Assembly (NCBI RefSeq): GCF_963853665.1
Contig: NZ_OY970459.1
Coordinates: forward strand, 2,294,001-2,358,000
DNA from: Mycobacterium decipiens
GTDB taxonomy: Bacteria; Actinomycetota; Actinomycetes; Mycobacteriales; Mycobacteriaceae
Reading direction: 5' to 3'
Length of the DNA stretch: 64,000 nucleotides
Shown here in pieces: positions 28,828-38,541 of this stretch (position 1 is the stretch's first letter; each line of letters begins with the position of its first letter). The notes beneath the pieces are model-generated. The model worked only from the letters and a program-made list of their open reading frames with translations, did no database searches and was not told where the DNA came from. Made by a program: the position numbers and the translations under genes.

Positions 28828-29610
28828 TTACCGCCTGGTACCGATGGAACCCGGTTGCAATGGTGCCTGCTGGACCGGTGCCTGCTGGACCGGTGCCTGC
28901 TGTACTGGTGCCTGCTGTACTGGTGCCTGCTGTACTGGTGCCTGCTGTACTGGTGCCTGCTGTACTGGTGCCTGCTGTACTGGTGCCTGCTGGACCGGTG
29001 CCCGTGGTATCGGTCCTTGCTGCACTGGTGCCTGCTGTACTGGTGCCTGCTGTACTGGTGCCTGCTGGACCGGTGCCTGCTGCAATGGCGCCGGCTGGGT
29101 CCCGAGAGGCTGGGTCCCGAGAACCCGGACCAGGTAGGGCATCATGTCGCGGCCGCGCACGGGCGAGACTTGGACGGCATCGCCCACCTCCAGCATCTTG
29201 TCGTTCCCGAGGTACATCGCGACGCTTTGTGTCCCTTCGGGACCGTAGAAGATCAGGTCTCCCTTGCGTGCCTGCTGCGGCGGCACCTTCTGGCCGACCT
29301 TGTACATCTCGCCCGAGGAGCGTGGCAGCTTGATCCCGGCGGCGCCGTAGGCGTATTGGATCAGGCCCGACGCGTCGAAACCGACGGTGTAGATTCCCGT
29401 ACCTTTCCCGCGACTCGGGCCGGTGATACCGCCGCCGGCCCAGGAGAACGGCACGCCGAGCTGGGACATGCCGCGCGCGATCACGGCGTCGGTCACCTGC
29501 CGGTAATCGATCGGGCGCGCGGCCGGGTCTGCGGCCGCAAGACCGGGTGCGGCCACCATCGGGGCGAGCATCATTCCCAGACCGATCGCGAAGGCGTAGA
29601 TGCGTTTCAT
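28828..29610 (-). CDS. ripD: RipD, non-catalytic NlpC/P60 peptidoglycan-binding protein
   Basis: 260-aa secreted protein. ATG 29610 (MKRIYAFAIGLGMMLAPM) follows GGAAGG; a longer frame to 29697 lacks a signal peptide start. Signal peptide residues 1-28 are cut near AAADP. The NlpC/P60 core runs from about 33 to 160. The catalytic Cys is replaced by Ala80 in GFDASGLIQYAYG, and the catalytic His by Ser129 in SVAMYLGND. This matches RipD, which binds peptidoglycan but does not cut it. The C-terminus is a Pro/Gln tail of about 15 five-residue units (PVQQA) encoded by a 15-bp tandem repeat. It is upstream of sucT on the same strand. Confidence 0.93.
   Translation of the reverse strand: MKRIYAFAIGLGMMLAPMVAAPGLAAADPAARPIDYRQVTDAVIARGMSQLGVPFSWAGGGITGPSRGKGTGIYTVGFDASGLIQYAYGAAGIKLPRSSGEMYKVGQKVPPQQARKGDLIFYGPEGTQSVAMYLGNDKMLEVGDAVQVSPVRGRDMMPYLVRVLGTQPLGTQPAPLQQAPVQQAPVQQAPVQQAPVQQGPIPRAPVQQAPVQQAPVQQAPVQQAPVQQAPVQQAPVQQAPVQQAPVQQAPLQPGSIGTRR
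28862..29086. repeat. 15-bp in-frame tandem repeat in ripD (about 15 units)
   Basis: The unit GGTGCCTGCTGTACT (plus strand) recurs every 15 bp. Units beginning at 28892, 28907, 28922, 28937, 28952 and 28967 are identical. Those at 28862, 28877, 28982 and 29057 end in GGACC instead of GTACT. The units at 28997 and 29012 are the divergent ones. Because the period is a multiple of three, copy-number change only lengthens or shortens the PVQQA tail of RipD. It should behave as a VNTR. Confidence 0.95.
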
Positions 29611-29828
29611 TTGGGTTCCAACCTTCCTGACCGTGCTGTATTCACACCAGTCACTACAGCCACTTTGGCAACAGAAGTGAGTCAGGGCCAGATCCACCAG
29701 GGTTTTTTTGTCGTAACGTGACCAGACGGTGACTGCCCACCTAATCCGGTGTGCGCAGTTGTGATTTCAGTCTCACCGGGACCCGCCGGCCCGCACCGGC
29801 GGGGCGACGTGTGATCGGTTGCCGGCCG

Positions 29829-30278
29829 TCAGTGCCAGTAGCGTTCGCTGAAGCCGGTCATCGCGTAGCCCGCCACAGAGGTGAGGGTGATGACCGCGAT
29901 CGAGATGATCGGCCAGAAGGACATGTACCAGCCCTTCAACATGGATACGAACGGGCCGATTACGGCCGCGGCTATGGCGGCACCGATGCCGCCCCACACC
30001 ACCGGGTAGATGTAGTAGTTGATGCCGAATGGCACCGGTGGGCAGTCATCCGGCGGGCACACGTTTTCGGTGAAGGCAAAGAGCTGTGCCGGCCAGCTGG
30101 TCATCGTGACCAAGGCCAAAAGCACCGCAAGTATCGCGACGGTACCTACCGCGTCCCAGGGAGCTATTCGCAGCGTGAGTACCCGCGGTGGGGTCTGATC
30201 GTCGAAGTCGTCGGGAAACGACTGGGATTCGGTGCCAGGGTCGGGGTGAGTCTCCTCAGGCTGATTCGGCGGTGCCAT
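29829..30278 (-). CDS. Small integral membrane protein (Rv1567c-like)
   Basis: 149 aa of unknown function. An acidic, proline-rich cytoplasmic N-terminus (about 1-40) is followed by three hydrophobic segments at about 43-62, 88-110 and 120-138. An extracytoplasmic loop has two close cysteines ([15 protein letters not shown]) that could form a disulfide. The M. tuberculosis annotation I recall is shorter, so the true start may be an internal one; ATG 30278 is kept because the extension is well formed. It is divergent from bioA with 83 bp between them and upstream of ripD after a 218-bp gap. No enzymatic motif is seen. Confidence 0.75.
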   Translation of the reverse strand: MAPPNQPEETHPDPGTESQSFPDDFDDQTPPRVLTLRIAPWDAVGTVAILAVLLALVTMTSWPAQLFAFTENVCPPDDCPPVPFGINYYIYPVVWGGIGAAIAAAVIGPFVSMLKGWYMSFWPIISIAVITLTSVAGYAMTGFSERYWH

Positions 30279-30347
30279 GCCTGCATGCTCCCGGATGGCA
30301 GTGGTTTTGGCGACCCGCAGCTGCGATGGGCCGCGGTGTGGCTGCGT

Positions 30348-30353
30348 TACCCT
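30348..30353 (+). promoter_or_regulatory. -10 element for bioA
   Basis: TACCCT lies 8 bp before the bioA ATG (30362), so transcription should begin at or within a base or two of the start codon. There is no ribosome-binding site, which fits a leaderless mRNA for the bioA-F-D run. Confidence 0.45.
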
Positions 30354-30361
30354 CGGTCTCC

Positions 30362-31690
30362 ATGGCTGTGGCGTCTCAGGGGCTAACGCCCGAGCAGGTC
30401 AGTGCGATCGACGCCGCACACCTGTGGCACCCGTATAGCACCATCGGCGGTTCGAATGATGGGGGGGCGTTGCCGCCCGTGGTGGCGGTGGCCGCCCACG
30501 GCCCCTGGTTGACGCTGGTCCGCGACGGCCAGCTGATCGAGGTACTCGACGCGATGAGCTCCTGGTGGACCGCGATCCACGGTCACGGCCACCCGCTGCT
30601 GGACGCGGCGCTGGCCACTCAACTGCGCGTGATGAATCACGTCATGTTCGGTGGGCTGACCCACGAGCCGGCCGCCCGGCTGGCGAAGCTGCTGGTCGAT
30701 ATCACCCCGGCGGGTCTGGAGACGGTCTTCTTCAGCGACTCCGGGTCGGTGTCGGTGGAAGTCGCGGTGAAGATGGCGCTGCAGTACTGGCGCAGCCGTA
30801 AGCTGCCCGGCAAGCGGCGGCTGATGACCTGGCGGGGCGGCTACCACGGCGACACCTTCACGCCGATGAGCATCTGCGACCCCGATGGCGGCATGCATTC
30901 GCTGTGGACCGATGTCCTGGCCCGCCAAGTGTTCGCCCCACAGGTGCCGCGCGACTACGACCCCGGCTACAGCACCGCGTTCGAGACGCAACTCGCGCAG
31001 CACGCCGACGAACTGGCCGCCGTGGTCGTCGAGCCCGTCGTACAGGGTGCGGGCGGGATGCGCTTCCATGACCCGCGGTATCTGCGCGATCTGCGCGACA
31101 TCTGCCGGCGCCACGAGGTGCTGCTGATCTTCGACGAGATCGCAACCGGCTTCGGCCGCACCGGCGAACTATTCGCCGCCGACCACGCCGGGGTGAGCCC
31201 GGACATCATGTGTGTCGGAAAGGCGCTCACCGGCGGATATCTCAGCCTGGCGGCGACCCTGTGTACGACCGCCATCGCGCGCACCATCAGCGTCGGTGAG
31301 GCCGGCGCGCTGATGCACGGCCCCACTTTCATGGCCAATCCGCTGGCCTGTGCGGTGTCGGTGGCCAGCGTTGAGGTGCTCCTCGGCCAGGACTGGCGCT
31401 CCCGCATTGCCGAGATCGGCGCCGGGTTGGCGGCCGGGCTGCAAGCCGCCCGAGGCTTGCCCGCCGTGAGCGATGTGCGGGTATGCGGCGCCATCGGCGT
31501 CATTGAATGCGACCGGCCGGTCGACCTGGCCGTCGCCACCCCGGCGGCGCTGGACGGCGGCGTCTGGCTACGTCCGTTCCGCAACCTGGTCTATGCGATG
31601 CCGCCCTATATCTGCGAACCCGCCGAGATTGCGCAGATCACCTCCGCGATGGTCGAGGTCGCGCGCGTCGTCGCTTCTCGTAGGCTCTAG
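30362..31690 (+). CDS. bioA: Adenosylmethionine-8-amino-7-oxononanoate aminotransferase BioA
   Basis: PLP aminotransferase making 7,8-diaminopelargonate (DAPA) from KAPA, with S-adenosylmethionine as amino donor. 442 aa from ATG 30362; an open extension upstream lacks coding character. Key blocks: [11 protein letters not shown] and [14 protein letters not shown] at the substrate site, WRGGYHGDT, the PLP-Asp block [15 protein letters not shown], and the Schiff-base lysine in [17 protein letters not shown]. It is first of bioA-bioF1-bioD; bioF1 starts 4 bp after the stop. Confidence 0.96.
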   Translation: MAVASQGLTPEQVSAIDAAHLWHPYSTIGGSNDGGALPPVVAVAAHGPWLTLVRDGQLIEVLDAMSSWWTAIHGHGHPLLDAALATQLRVMNHVMFGGLTHEPAARLAKLLVDITPAGLETVFFSDSGSVSVEVAVKMALQYWRSRKLPGKRRLMTWRGGYHGDTFTPMSICDPDGGMHSLWTDVLARQVFAPQVPRDYDPGYSTAFETQLAQHADELAAVVVEPVVQGAGGMRFHDPRYLRDLRDICRRHEVLLIFDEIATGFGRTGELFAADHAGVSPDIMCVGKALTGGYLSLAATLCTTAIARTISVGEAGALMHGPTFMANPLACAVSVASVEVLLGQDWRSRIAEIGAGLAAGLQAARGLPAVSDVRVCGAIGVIECDRPVDLAVATPAALDGGVWLRPFRNLVYAMPPYICEPAEIAQITSAMVEVARVVASRRL

Positions 31691-31694
31691 GGCG

Positions 31695-32921
31695 ATGAAG
31701 GCACCGATCGACACCCCCCCGAAAGCGGGTGGCGCCCCCGCACCTCTGGCCTGGCTGGAGGAGGTAGAGCGGAAACGCCGCCAGGCCGGGCTGCGTCGCG
31801 CGCTGCGGCCGCGTCCAGCCGTGGCCACCGAGTTGGATCTGGCATCCAACGACTACCTCGGTTTGTCCCAACATCCCATGGTCATCGACGGTGGCGTCCA
31901 GGCGCTGCGGGTCTGGGGTGCCGGTTCCACCGGTTCGCGCCTGGTCACCGGCGATACCGAGCTGCACCAGGAATTCGAGTGCGAACTCGCCGACTACGTC
32001 GGGGCATCCGCGGGGTTGCTGTTCTCCTCTGGCTACACGGCCAATCTGGGAGCCGTCGTCGGTTTGTCCGGTCCGGGCTCCCTGTTGGTGTCCGACGCCT
32101 ACTCGCATGCGTCTCTGGTGGATGCCTGCCGACTATCGCGGGCCCGGGTGGTGGTGACGCCGCACTGTGATGTCCGGGCCGTGGATGCTGCCCTGGGCTC
32201 GCGTGCGGAGCAGCGCGCCGTAGTCGTCACCGACTCGGTATTCAGCGCCGACGGCACATTGGCCCCGGTTCGCGAATTGCACGAGGTCTGCCGGCGCCAC
32301 CGTGCGCTGCTCCTCGTCGACGAGGCGCACGGCCTCGGCGTGCGTGGTGGTGGACGCGGGTTGCTATACGAGCTGGGGCTGGCGGGTGCGCCCGATGTGG
32401 TGATGACCACCACCCTGTCGAAGGCGCTCGGCAGCCAGGGTGGCGCGGTGCTCGGGCCGGCGCAGGTGCGTGCTCACCTGATCGATGCCGCCCGGCCTTT
32501 CATCTTCGACACTGGCCTGGCTCCGGCGGCGGTGGGCGCCGCGCGTGCCGCGCTGCGCGTCCTGAAGGCCGAGCCGTGGCGGCCCGAGGCGGTGCTGCGC
32601 CATGCCCGCGAACTGGCCCGAATCTGCGATGTAGCGCTCGGCGGCGATGCGGGCCGCGGCGAAGCCGGGCGATTCTGGTCCGAGATACCGCAGTCGGCGG
32701 TGGTGTCGGTGATCCTCGGTGATCCAGAGGTGGCCCTGGCCGCCGCGACGGCCTGCCTGGACGGCGGCGTGCGGGTGGGGTGTTTCCGGCCCCCGACCGT
32801 GCCCACCGGGACCTCTCGGCTGCGGCTTACCGCCCGCGCGTCCCTTCACGCCGCCGAGCTGGAAATGGCCCGGCGGGTGCTGACCGACGTCCTTGGCGGA
32901 CGTCCGGTGGCGCGTCGTTGA
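31695..32921 (+). CDS. bioF1: 8-amino-7-oxononanoate synthase BioF1
   Basis: PLP-dependent alpha-oxoamine synthase joining pimeloyl thioester and alanine to KAPA. 408 aa from ATG 31695, 4 bp after bioA. Blocks: [33 protein letters not shown] with the PLP Asp, and the catalytic lysine in [13 protein letters not shown]. Compared with the roughly 386-aa M. tuberculosis protein I recall, it has a longer Pro/Ala N-terminus and an insertion around [19 protein letters not shown] before the C-terminal domain. It overlaps bioD by 4 bp. Confidence 0.95.
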   Translation: MKAPIDTPPKAGGAPAPLAWLEEVERKRRQAGLRRALRPRPAVATELDLASNDYLGLSQHPMVIDGGVQALRVWGAGSTGSRLVTGDTELHQEFECELADYVGASAGLLFSSGYTANLGAVVGLSGPGSLLVSDAYSHASLVDACRLSRARVVVTPHCDVRAVDAALGSRAEQRAVVVTDSVFSADGTLAPVRELHEVCRRHRALLLVDEAHGLGVRGGGRGLLYELGLAGAPDVVMTTTLSKALGSQGGAVLGPAQVRAHLIDAARPFIFDTGLAPAAVGAARAALRVLKAEPWRPEAVLRHARELARICDVALGGDAGRGEAGRFWSEIPQSAVVSVILGDPEVALAAATACLDGGVRVGCFRPPTVPTGTSRLRLTARASLHAAELEMARRVLTDVLGGRPVARR

Positions 32922-33610
32922 CCGTCCTGGTCGTCACGGGTACCGGTACCGGGGTCGGCAAGACGGTCGCGACCGCGGCGCTGGCGTGTTGCGCGCGTCA
33001 GGCCGGCATCGACGTTGCGGTGTGCAAACCCGTTCAGACCGGCACTGAGCCCGGTTCTGGCACCGGTGATGACGACCTCGCCGAGGTGCGTCGACTGTCC
33101 GGAGTGACCGTGCTCGCCGGGTTGGCGCGGTATCGCCTGCCGTTGGCTCCGGCGGCTGCGGCCGAGCAGGCCGGGATGCCGTTGCCCACCCGCGACCAGC
33201 TGGTGCAGCTCATTGGCGGCTTGGAATGTCCCGGACGGCTGACATTGGTCGAGGGTGCTGGCGGGCTGCTCGTCGAAATCGCCGATTCGGGTGTGACGCT
33301 GCGTGATATCGCCGCAGACCTGGGTGCCGCGGTGCTAGTGGTGGTCACCGTGGAATTGGGTACCCTCAACCACACGGCGCTGACGCTTGAGTCACTTGTC
33401 GTACCAGGGGTTTCGTGTGCCGGATTGGTTATCGGCAGTTGGCCGGTGAAGCCTGGGTTGCTGGAGGACTCGAATCGGACCGCGTTGACTCGGCTGGCTC
33501 CGGTGCGGGCGGCACTGCCCGCAGGAGCTGCGTCATTGAATGCAGCCGAGTTCGCGGCGATGAGCGTGACGGCGTTCGACCGCGACTGGGTAACCGCGTT
33601 GGTCCGTTGA
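32918..33610 (+). CDS. bioD: Dethiobiotin synthetase BioD
   Basis: ATP-dependent carboxylase closing the ureido ring of DAPA to give dethiobiotin. 230 aa from TTG 32918 ([10 protein letters not shown]), which overlaps the bioF1 stop (TTGA). The P-loop [10 protein letters not shown] follows at once, so a later start is impossible. Other blocks: [21 protein letters not shown], and [16 protein letters not shown]. It overlaps the next gene by one base (TGATG), indicating coupling. Confidence 0.95.
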   Translation: MTVLVVTGTGTGVGKTVATAALACCARQAGIDVAVCKPVQTGTEPGSGTGDDDLAEVRRLSGVTVLAGLARYRLPLAPAAAAEQAGMPLPTRDQLVQLIGGLECPGRLTLVEGAGGLLVEIADSGVTLRDIAADLGAAVLVVVTVELGTLNHTALTLESLVVPGVSCAGLVIGSWPVKPGLLEDSNRTALTRLAPVRAALPAGAASLNAAEFAAMSVTAFDRDWVTALVR

Positions 33611-34119
33611 TGGTGCATTCGATCGAGCTGGTCTTCGACCGCGATACCGAGGCAACGATCCGTCGCATCTGGGACAACCTGGCTGGCGCCGGAATACCCA
33701 GCCAGGCGCCGGCCAGTCGTCCGCACGTGACGCTGGCCGTTGCCGAGCGCATCGACGCCGATGTCGACGAGTTGCTGAGTCCGCTTGCCGAGGGGCTGCC
33801 CCTGGGCTGCCTGATCGGCGCGCCGGTGCTGTTCGGGCGGTCCAATGTCGTGTTCGCGCGGCTGGTGGTGCCGAGCAGCGCTCTGTTGGACCTGCATGCG
33901 CGGGTGCACCGGCTGAGCCTTCCGTATTTGGCGCCGGGGCCGATGTCCAACAGCCTGCCCGACCAGTGGACGGCACATGTCACGTTTGCCCGCCGGGTCG
34001 GTGGCGCTCAACTGAGCCGGGCGCTGCGCATCGCCGGCCGGCCGCCGCAGCTCGATGGCCACTTCACGGGCTTGCGCCGCTGGGACGGCAACAAGCGCAT
34101 CGAGCACCTCCTCGGCTGA
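33610..34119 (+). CDS. 2'-5' RNA ligase/2H phosphoesterase-like protein (Rv1571-like)
   Basis: 169 aa, unknown in vivo role. It carries two His motifs in the spacing of the 2H superfamily: RPHVTLAV near residue 38 (HxT) and TAHVTFARR near residue 120 (HxT). This matches LigT/cyclic-phosphodiesterase-type folds. ATG 33610 overlaps the bioD stop by one base, so it is co-translated with the biotin genes, although no biotin step needs it. In H37Rv the phiRv1 prophage lies after this gene as I recall; here bioB follows after 151 bp. Confidence 0.8.
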   Translation: MVHSIELVFDRDTEATIRRIWDNLAGAGIPSQAPASRPHVTLAVAERIDADVDELLSPLAEGLPLGCLIGAPVLFGRSNVVFARLVVPSSALLDLHARVHRLSLPYLAPGPMSNSLPDQWTAHVTFARRVGGAQLSRALRIAGRPPQLDGHFTGLRRWDGNKRIEHLLG

Positions 34120-34194
34120 CTCAGCTGATCCAGCGAAAGCCCAGTAGGGCTCGGTGGGGGGTGACCGGATCACGTTTGTGCGGCCGGGCACGGC

Positions 34195-34200
34195 TACCCT
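34195..34200 (+). promoter_or_regulatory. -10 element for bioB
   Basis: TACCCT, a common mycobacterial -10, lies in the 151-bp gap before bioB. It would start a leader of about 64 nt, and bioB has a ribosome site (GGGGAG) before its GTG, consistent with a leadered mRNA. The rest of the gap shows no palindrome that I could find. Confidence 0.4.
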
Positions 34201-34270
34201 AGGTTGGCAATTCCGTGCTCGACCAGCTTGGGCACGGATGGACGTGACAAGAACCCAGGGGAGTACTTGA

Positions 34271-35320
34271 GTGACTCAGGCGGCGACTGAACCGACCACC
34301 GACGCCGGCCGGGATGGCGTGGACAGCTCGGACATTCTGGCGGTGGCCCGCCAGCTTGTGCTGGAGCGCGGTGTGGGTTTGAGCCAGGACCAGGTGCTGC
34401 AGGTGCTGCAGCTACCCGATGATCGGCTGGAGGAGTTGCTGGCGCTCGCCCACGAGGTGCGGATGCGCTGGTGCGGACCCGAGGTCGAGGTCGAGGGCAT
34501 CATCAGCCTGAAAACCGGTGGTTGCCCGGAAGATTGCCATTTCTGCTCCCAATCCGGCCTCTTCGCTTCGCCGGTGCGCAGCGCCTGGCTGGATATTCCC
34601 AGCCTGGTCGAGGCGGCCAAACAGACCGCCAAGTCCGGCGCCACCGAGTTCTGCATCGTGGCGGCGGTGCGCGGACCCGACGAGCGGTTGATGGCCCAGG
34701 TCGCAGCCGGTATCGAGGCAATCAACAACGAAGTCGAGATCAACATCGCCTGCTCGCTGGGGATGTTGACGGCCGAGCAGGTGGACCAGCTCTCGGCGAT
34801 GGGCGTGCATCGCTACAACCACAACCTCGAGACCGCCCGCTCGTTCTTCACCAATGTGGTCACCACGCACTCTTGGGAAGAACGCTGGCAGACACTGTCG
34901 ATGGTGCGCGAGGCCGGCATGGAAGTGTGCTGCGGTGGCATTCTCGGCATGGGGGAGACGCTGGAGCAGCGTGCGGAATTCGCGGCGAACCTGGCCGAGC
35001 TGGGCCCCGACGAGGTCCCGTTGAACTTCCTCAACCCGCGGCCCGGTACCCCGTTCGGCGACTTGGAGGTGATGCCGGCCAGCGAGGCGCTGAAGTCGGT
35101 GGCCGCCTTCCGGCTGGCGTTGCCGCGCACCATGTTGCGTTTCGCCGGTGGCCGCGAAATCACCCTGGGCGACCTCGGCGCCAAACAGGGCATTCTGGGC
35201 GGCATCAACGCCGTGATCGTCGGGAACTACCTGACCACGCTGGGCCGACCCGCAGAAGCGGACCTGGCGCTGCTCGACGATCTGCAGATGCCGATCAAGG
35301 CGCTCAACGCCAGCTTGTAG
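34271..35320 (+). CDS. bioB: Biotin synthase BioB
   Basis: Radical-SAM enzyme inserting sulfur into dethiobiotin to make biotin. 349 aa from GTG 34271, behind GGGGAG. The radical-SAM cluster motif [14 protein letters not shown] (CxxxCxxC) is near residue 85-98. Further blocks are [34 protein letters not shown] and the C-terminal [32 protein letters not shown], with the auxiliary cluster Arg. It is followed 12 bp later by bsaP, its partner protein. Confidence 0.97.
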   Translation: MTQAATEPTTDAGRDGVDSSDILAVARQLVLERGVGLSQDQVLQVLQLPDDRLEELLALAHEVRMRWCGPEVEVEGIISLKTGGCPEDCHFCSQSGLFASPVRSAWLDIPSLVEAAKQTAKSGATEFCIVAAVRGPDERLMAQVAAGIEAINNEVEINIACSLGMLTAEQVDQLSAMGVHRYNHNLETARSFFTNVVTTHSWEERWQTLSMVREAGMEVCCGGILGMGETLEQRAEFAANLAELGPDEVPLNFLNPRPGTPFGDLEVMPASEALKSVAAFRLALPRTMLRFAGGREITLGDLGAKQGILGGINAVIVGNYLTTLGRPAEADLALLDDLQMPIKALNASL

Positions 35321-35332
35321 GAACTCGCAGCA

Positions 35333-35560
35333 GTGGTTCGGGATCTGGGTGGGCCGGTGGGAGCCGGGATCTACAACGTCTACACCGGGGAGCCGGTTGG
35401 CACGCCCCCGCCCACCGCGGCGCAGTTGGGCCTTGAGCCTCCTCGGTTCTGTGCGGAATGCGGGCGCCGGATGGTCGTTCAGGTTCGACCCGACGGCTGG
35501 TGGGCTCGCTGCTCCCGGCACGGACAGGTGGACTCGGCCGACTTGGAGGCACAGCGGTGA
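35333..35560 (+). CDS. bsaP: Biotin synthase auxiliary protein BsaP
   Basis: 75-aa partner of mycobacterial BioB (Rv1590 family). Mycobacterial biotin synthases have been reported to need this small protein to turn dethiobiotin into biotin. GTG 35333 is 12 bp after bioB. The N-terminal half is Gly/Pro-rich ([14 protein letters not shown]). The C-terminal half has Cys40, Cys43 and Cys60 in [10 protein letters not shown]...WWARCSRHG, a possible cluster- or zinc-binding knuckle. The stop overlaps the start of the next gene (GTGA). Confidence 0.88.
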   Translation: MVRDLGGPVGAGIYNVYTGEPVGTPPPTAAQLGLEPPRFCAECGRRMVVQVRPDGWWARCSRHGQVDSADLEAQR

Positions 35561-36237
35561 CCGACCAGTCGCTGCCTTCGGTGCCGTCCGGCCCCGAGCT
35601 TTCCGGCGCACCGCGCACATCGCGGACACGCGCGATCCTCGCCGTGGTATTGGGTCTGTCGGCGACCGGCGTGTTGGTCGGTGGGTTGTGGGCGTGGATT
35701 GCTCCGCCGATCCACGCCGTGGTGGCCATGACTCGCGCGGGTGAGCGGGTGCACGAGTATCTGGGCAGCGAATCGCAGAACTTCTTCGTCGCACCGTTCA
35801 TGCTGCTGGGGCTCTTGGGTGTGCTGGCGGTGGTGGCGTCAGTACTGGTGTGGCAATGGCGGGAACACCGCGGACCGGGGATGGTCGTGGGGCTTTCGAT
35901 CGGGTTGTCCGCCGCGGCGGCGTTCGCCGCTGCGGTTGGCGCACTACTGGTTCGGCTGCGTTACGGCGCGTTGGACTTCGACACGGTGCCCCTTTCCGGC
36001 GGTGACCACGCGATAACGTACGTCACTCAGGCACCGCCGGTGTTTTTCGCCCGACGGCCACTGCAAATTGCCGCCACTTTGATGTGGCCGGCTGGCACAG
36101 CATCGTTGGCATATGCACTGCTTGCAGCCGGGACGGCGCGCGACGACCTGGGCGGATATCCGGCTGTCGATCCGCCGTCGAGCACGCCTACGGAAGCCCC
36201 GGAAGCTCCTGACGCCCCACCAGCACCGGTGTCATAG
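35557..36237 (+). CDS. DUF2567 membrane protein (Rv1591-like)
   Basis: 226-aa membrane protein of unknown function. GTG 35557 overlaps the bsaP stop; an open extension further upstream lies inside bsaP. Four hydrophobic segments: about 29-52 ([22 protein letters not shown]), 82-106, 114-138 and 185-205. The tail is proline-rich and soluble ([20 protein letters not shown]). The overlap ties it to bioB-bsaP, which could mean biotin or precursor transport, but it has no known transporter motif and this is only inference. Confidence 0.82.
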   Translation: MTDQSLPSVPSGPELSGAPRTSRTRAILAVVLGLSATGVLVGGLWAWIAPPIHAVVAMTRAGERVHEYLGSESQNFFVAPFMLLGLLGVLAVVASVLVWQWREHRGPGMVVGLSIGLSAAAAFAAAVGALLVRLRYGALDFDTVPLSGGDHAITYVTQAPPVFFARRPLQIAATLMWPAGTASLAYALLAAGTARDDLGGYPAVDPPSSTPTEAPEAPDAPPAPVS

Positions 36238-36242
36238 CGGCG

Positions 36243-37583
36243 TCAGAGCGGACGGCGGCTCAGCTTCCTGCCGGTGATGACCTTGGCCGCGATTACGGCC
36301 AGCCGCGCCATTCCCGCGTAGGTCATCGGGTTGAACATGGTCGGCCACGTGGTCCGAATGAGATGGTCGGTCAGGGGCCGCCGGGCGAACCGGTCGGCGA
36401 GCCAGCGAAGCGTCATCGGGGCAGACAGCGGGTGCAGGCAAACATGTTCGCTGAACGCGTCGCGATGGTAGGTGACGTCGGCGCCGCCGGCTGAGTAGGC
36501 GTCGGCGAGCGCGTCGATGTCATCGACGTCGATGAGGTAGTCGTGCACTGCCTGCACGATCAATACCGGTGGTGTGGGCACGGCGGCGCCCAGCTTGATG
36601 TCGTCGAAGACGTGGGAGACCTCCGGTGTCGACAAGATGTCCTCAAGCGGTTCGTCGAGGAAGTCACCCATGTCTCTGCCGGCCATCCGGAGAACCGCGC
36701 CGACGGTTGTCATCTTTTCCAGCTGCTGGAGCAGCTGGCGACCCTCGTCGTTGGCGTGTTTCTTGATCACCCGGTCCAGATCGGGGTAGCTGTGTTGGAG
36801 CGCAGCCACGACCAACGCCGGCAAACCGGCAAAGAAGGTGCCGTTGAGGCGGCGGAACGTGTGGCCAAGGTCACTGACGGGGGATCCCAGCACCGCACCG
36901 ACGATGTCCAGCTCGGGTGCGTATTCGCCACACGCTTCGGCGGCCCACGCGCTGGCCAGTCCGCCGCCGGAGTAGCCCCACAGCCCGATCGGCGCTGTTG
37001 GGGACAACCCGATGTGTTCGGAGCTCAGGGCAGCCCGGATCCCGTCCAGGATTCGGTAGCCGGGTTCATGCGGCGAGCCCCATAGCCCCTTCATCCCCTC
37101 ATGGTCGGGCACCGATACCGCCCATCCTTCGGCAAGTGCGGCGCTGATCATCAGCAGCTCCAGCTGGGGCAGTGAGCCCAGGGCCTTGGCACGCCGCCGC
37201 AGTGCGTAGGACGGAAAACAGCGAGACGACATCGCATCGATAGCGCACTGATACGACAGCAACGGGCAGGTCTGCCCCGGAGCAAGCTCTTCGGGGACGA
37301 TCACCGTGGTCACCGTCGCCTCGGGGTTGCCGTACATATCCGTCGTTCGGTACAGCAGCTGGGTAGCCGTGATGGGCTGTGGAACCAAGCCCAGAAACGC
37401 CAGCTCGACGCCGCGCGAGCGCAGCACCGTTCCGGGCGCAGCGTGCTGGTAGCCGGCGGGTGGGAAGTAGAACGGATCGTCGGATGGCAGCAGCGGTCGA
37501 ACTTTGCGCTGCAATTCCTCATGCGACGGCCGGCCGATCCATTCGGCGCCGGTCGCGCCCGCCAAATTGCCGAGCTCTACCAC
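36243..37583 (-). CDS. Secretory-lipase-family alpha/beta hydrolase (Rv1592c-like)
   Basis: 446-aa alpha/beta hydrolase, likely an esterase or lipase. GTG 37583 is chosen because AAGGGAG lies 5 bp upstream; ATGs at 37598 and 37604 would make the same frame longer without a site. The nucleophile elbow is [11 protein letters not shown] near residue 190. An acid residue is expected after [18 protein letters not shown], and the His in FSEHVCLHP completes a plausible triad. No signal peptide is visible. The remembered M. tuberculosis orthologue is a lipase of the same length. It is 248 bp downstream of nrtR and has TATAAG on the minus strand (37709-37714) as a possible -10. Confidence 0.85.
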   Translation of the reverse strand: MVELGNLAGATGAEWIGRPSHEELQRKVRPLLPSDDPFYFPPAGYQHAAPGTVLRSRGVELAFLGLVPQPITATQLLYRTTDMYGNPEATVTTVIVPEELAPGQTCPLLSYQCAIDAMSSRCFPSYALRRRAKALGSLPQLELLMISAALAEGWAVSVPDHEGMKGLWGSPHEPGYRILDGIRAALSSEHIGLSPTAPIGLWGYSGGGLASAWAAEACGEYAPELDIVGAVLGSPVSDLGHTFRRLNGTFFAGLPALVVAALQHSYPDLDRVIKKHANDEGRQLLQQLEKMTTVGAVLRMAGRDMGDFLDEPLEDILSTPEVSHVFDDIKLGAAVPTPPVLIVQAVHDYLIDVDDIDALADAYSAGGADVTYHRDAFSEHVCLHPLSAPMTLRWLADRFARRPLTDHLIRTTWPTMFNPMTYAGMARLAVIAAKVITGRKLSRRPL

Positions 37584-37830
37584 TAAGGCTCCCTTCATGG
37601 CCATCGGGCATTCTCGCGCGCGAGTGTTCAGGTCAACGGAATGGCAGCGCGGTTTGCCCGTCGAAGTCCTGCGCCGGCACGCATTCGGCGCCAGCTGCCC
37701 TTATCCGGCTCTTATAGTCTTATCCAAGCTACAGGATTCGAGGGCCCACCCAGACCGCAGCGCTGCGTGGCGCCTATCACATGCGCATTACAACTGGGCT
37801 GCCCGGATGCTCCTGGGGCGCACGCGACGA

Positions 37831-38541
37831 TCAGAGCTGGCCGGGAGGCCGCAGTGCGGCGAACTCGTCAGTGACCCTGAGCTGGGAGTCGGTAAACCGG
37901 TACAGCGCCGCGGGGCGGCCACCACTGCGGCCGGACTGCGCGATGGTTCCGGTCTGGGTGATGACTCTGCGACGGGCAAGCACTCGCTGCAGGTTGGTTG
38001 CGTCGACCTGGTAGCCCAGTGCGGCGCCGTAAATGTCGCGGAGCGTCGAGAGTGCGAATTCTCTTGGAGCCAAAGCGAATCCGATATTTGTATAGGACAT
38101 TTTGGCAACCAGTCTGGTGCGGGCATGGGTCACCATCGGGCCGTGATCGAATGCCATCAGCGGCAGCGAACTCACCGGGTGCCAGCGGGTGTCTGCCGGC
38201 AGCTCGGGGGTGGCGGGAGAGGGCACCAACCCCAAGTAGGTCGACGCGATCATCCGGATGCCCGGCAGCCGGTGCGGGTCGGAAAACACCGCGAGCTGTT
38301 CCAAATGGGACAGTTCGCGCAGATCTACCTTCTCGGCCAGTTGGCGCCGAACCGAGGTGGTCATGTCTTCGTCGGTGCGCAGCCGTCCGCCCGGCAACGA
38401 CCATGCGCCACGTTGTGGCTCCCTTGCGCGTTCCCATAGCAGCACGTTGAGCTGCGGCTTTTCCGTACCGCGGCTCGTCGGAACGCCACGGACCTGAAAT
38501 ACCACGGCCAGCACTTCGTGGGCGGTGCTACCATGGGCCAT
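37831..38541 (-). CDS. nrtR: NrtR, Nudix-related regulator of NAD synthesis
   Basis: 236-aa repressor: an N-terminal Nudix-like ligand domain ([30 protein letters not shown], a degenerate Nudix box) and a C-terminal winged helix ([19 protein letters not shown]). NrtR proteins bind ADP-ribose or related products and repress NAD genes. ATG 38541 has no ribosome site, but TATAAT on the minus strand (38549-38554) ends 7 bp upstream, so the mRNA should be leaderless. It is divergent from nadA with a perfect palindrome between them. A longer frame to 38784 runs into nadA and is rejected. Confidence 0.92.
   Translation of the reverse strand: MAHGSTAHEVLAVVFQVRGVPTSRGTEKPQLNVLLWERAREPQRGAWSLPGGRLRTDEDMTTSVRRQLAEKVDLRELSHLEQLAVFSDPHRLPGIRMIASTYLGLVPSPATPELPADTRWHPVSSLPLMAFDHGPMVTHARTRLVAKMSYTNIGFALAPREFALSTLRDIYGAALGYQVDATNLQRVLARRRVITQTGTIAQSGRSGGRPAALYRFTDSQLRVTDEFAALRPPGQL

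Noticed and set aside
28844..29721. Cys/Trp- or Leu-rich repeat proteins on the plus strand across the ripD repeat
   Set aside because: A 15-bp repeat stays open in several frames on both strands. The minus frame carries a signal peptide and the NlpC/P60 fold; the plus frames have no domain, and no start or ribosome site.
29751..30386. Plus-strand frame of 211 aa opposite the Rv1567c-like gene
   Set aside because: Composition is Arg/Gly-rich shadow type. The minus frame has clear membrane segments.
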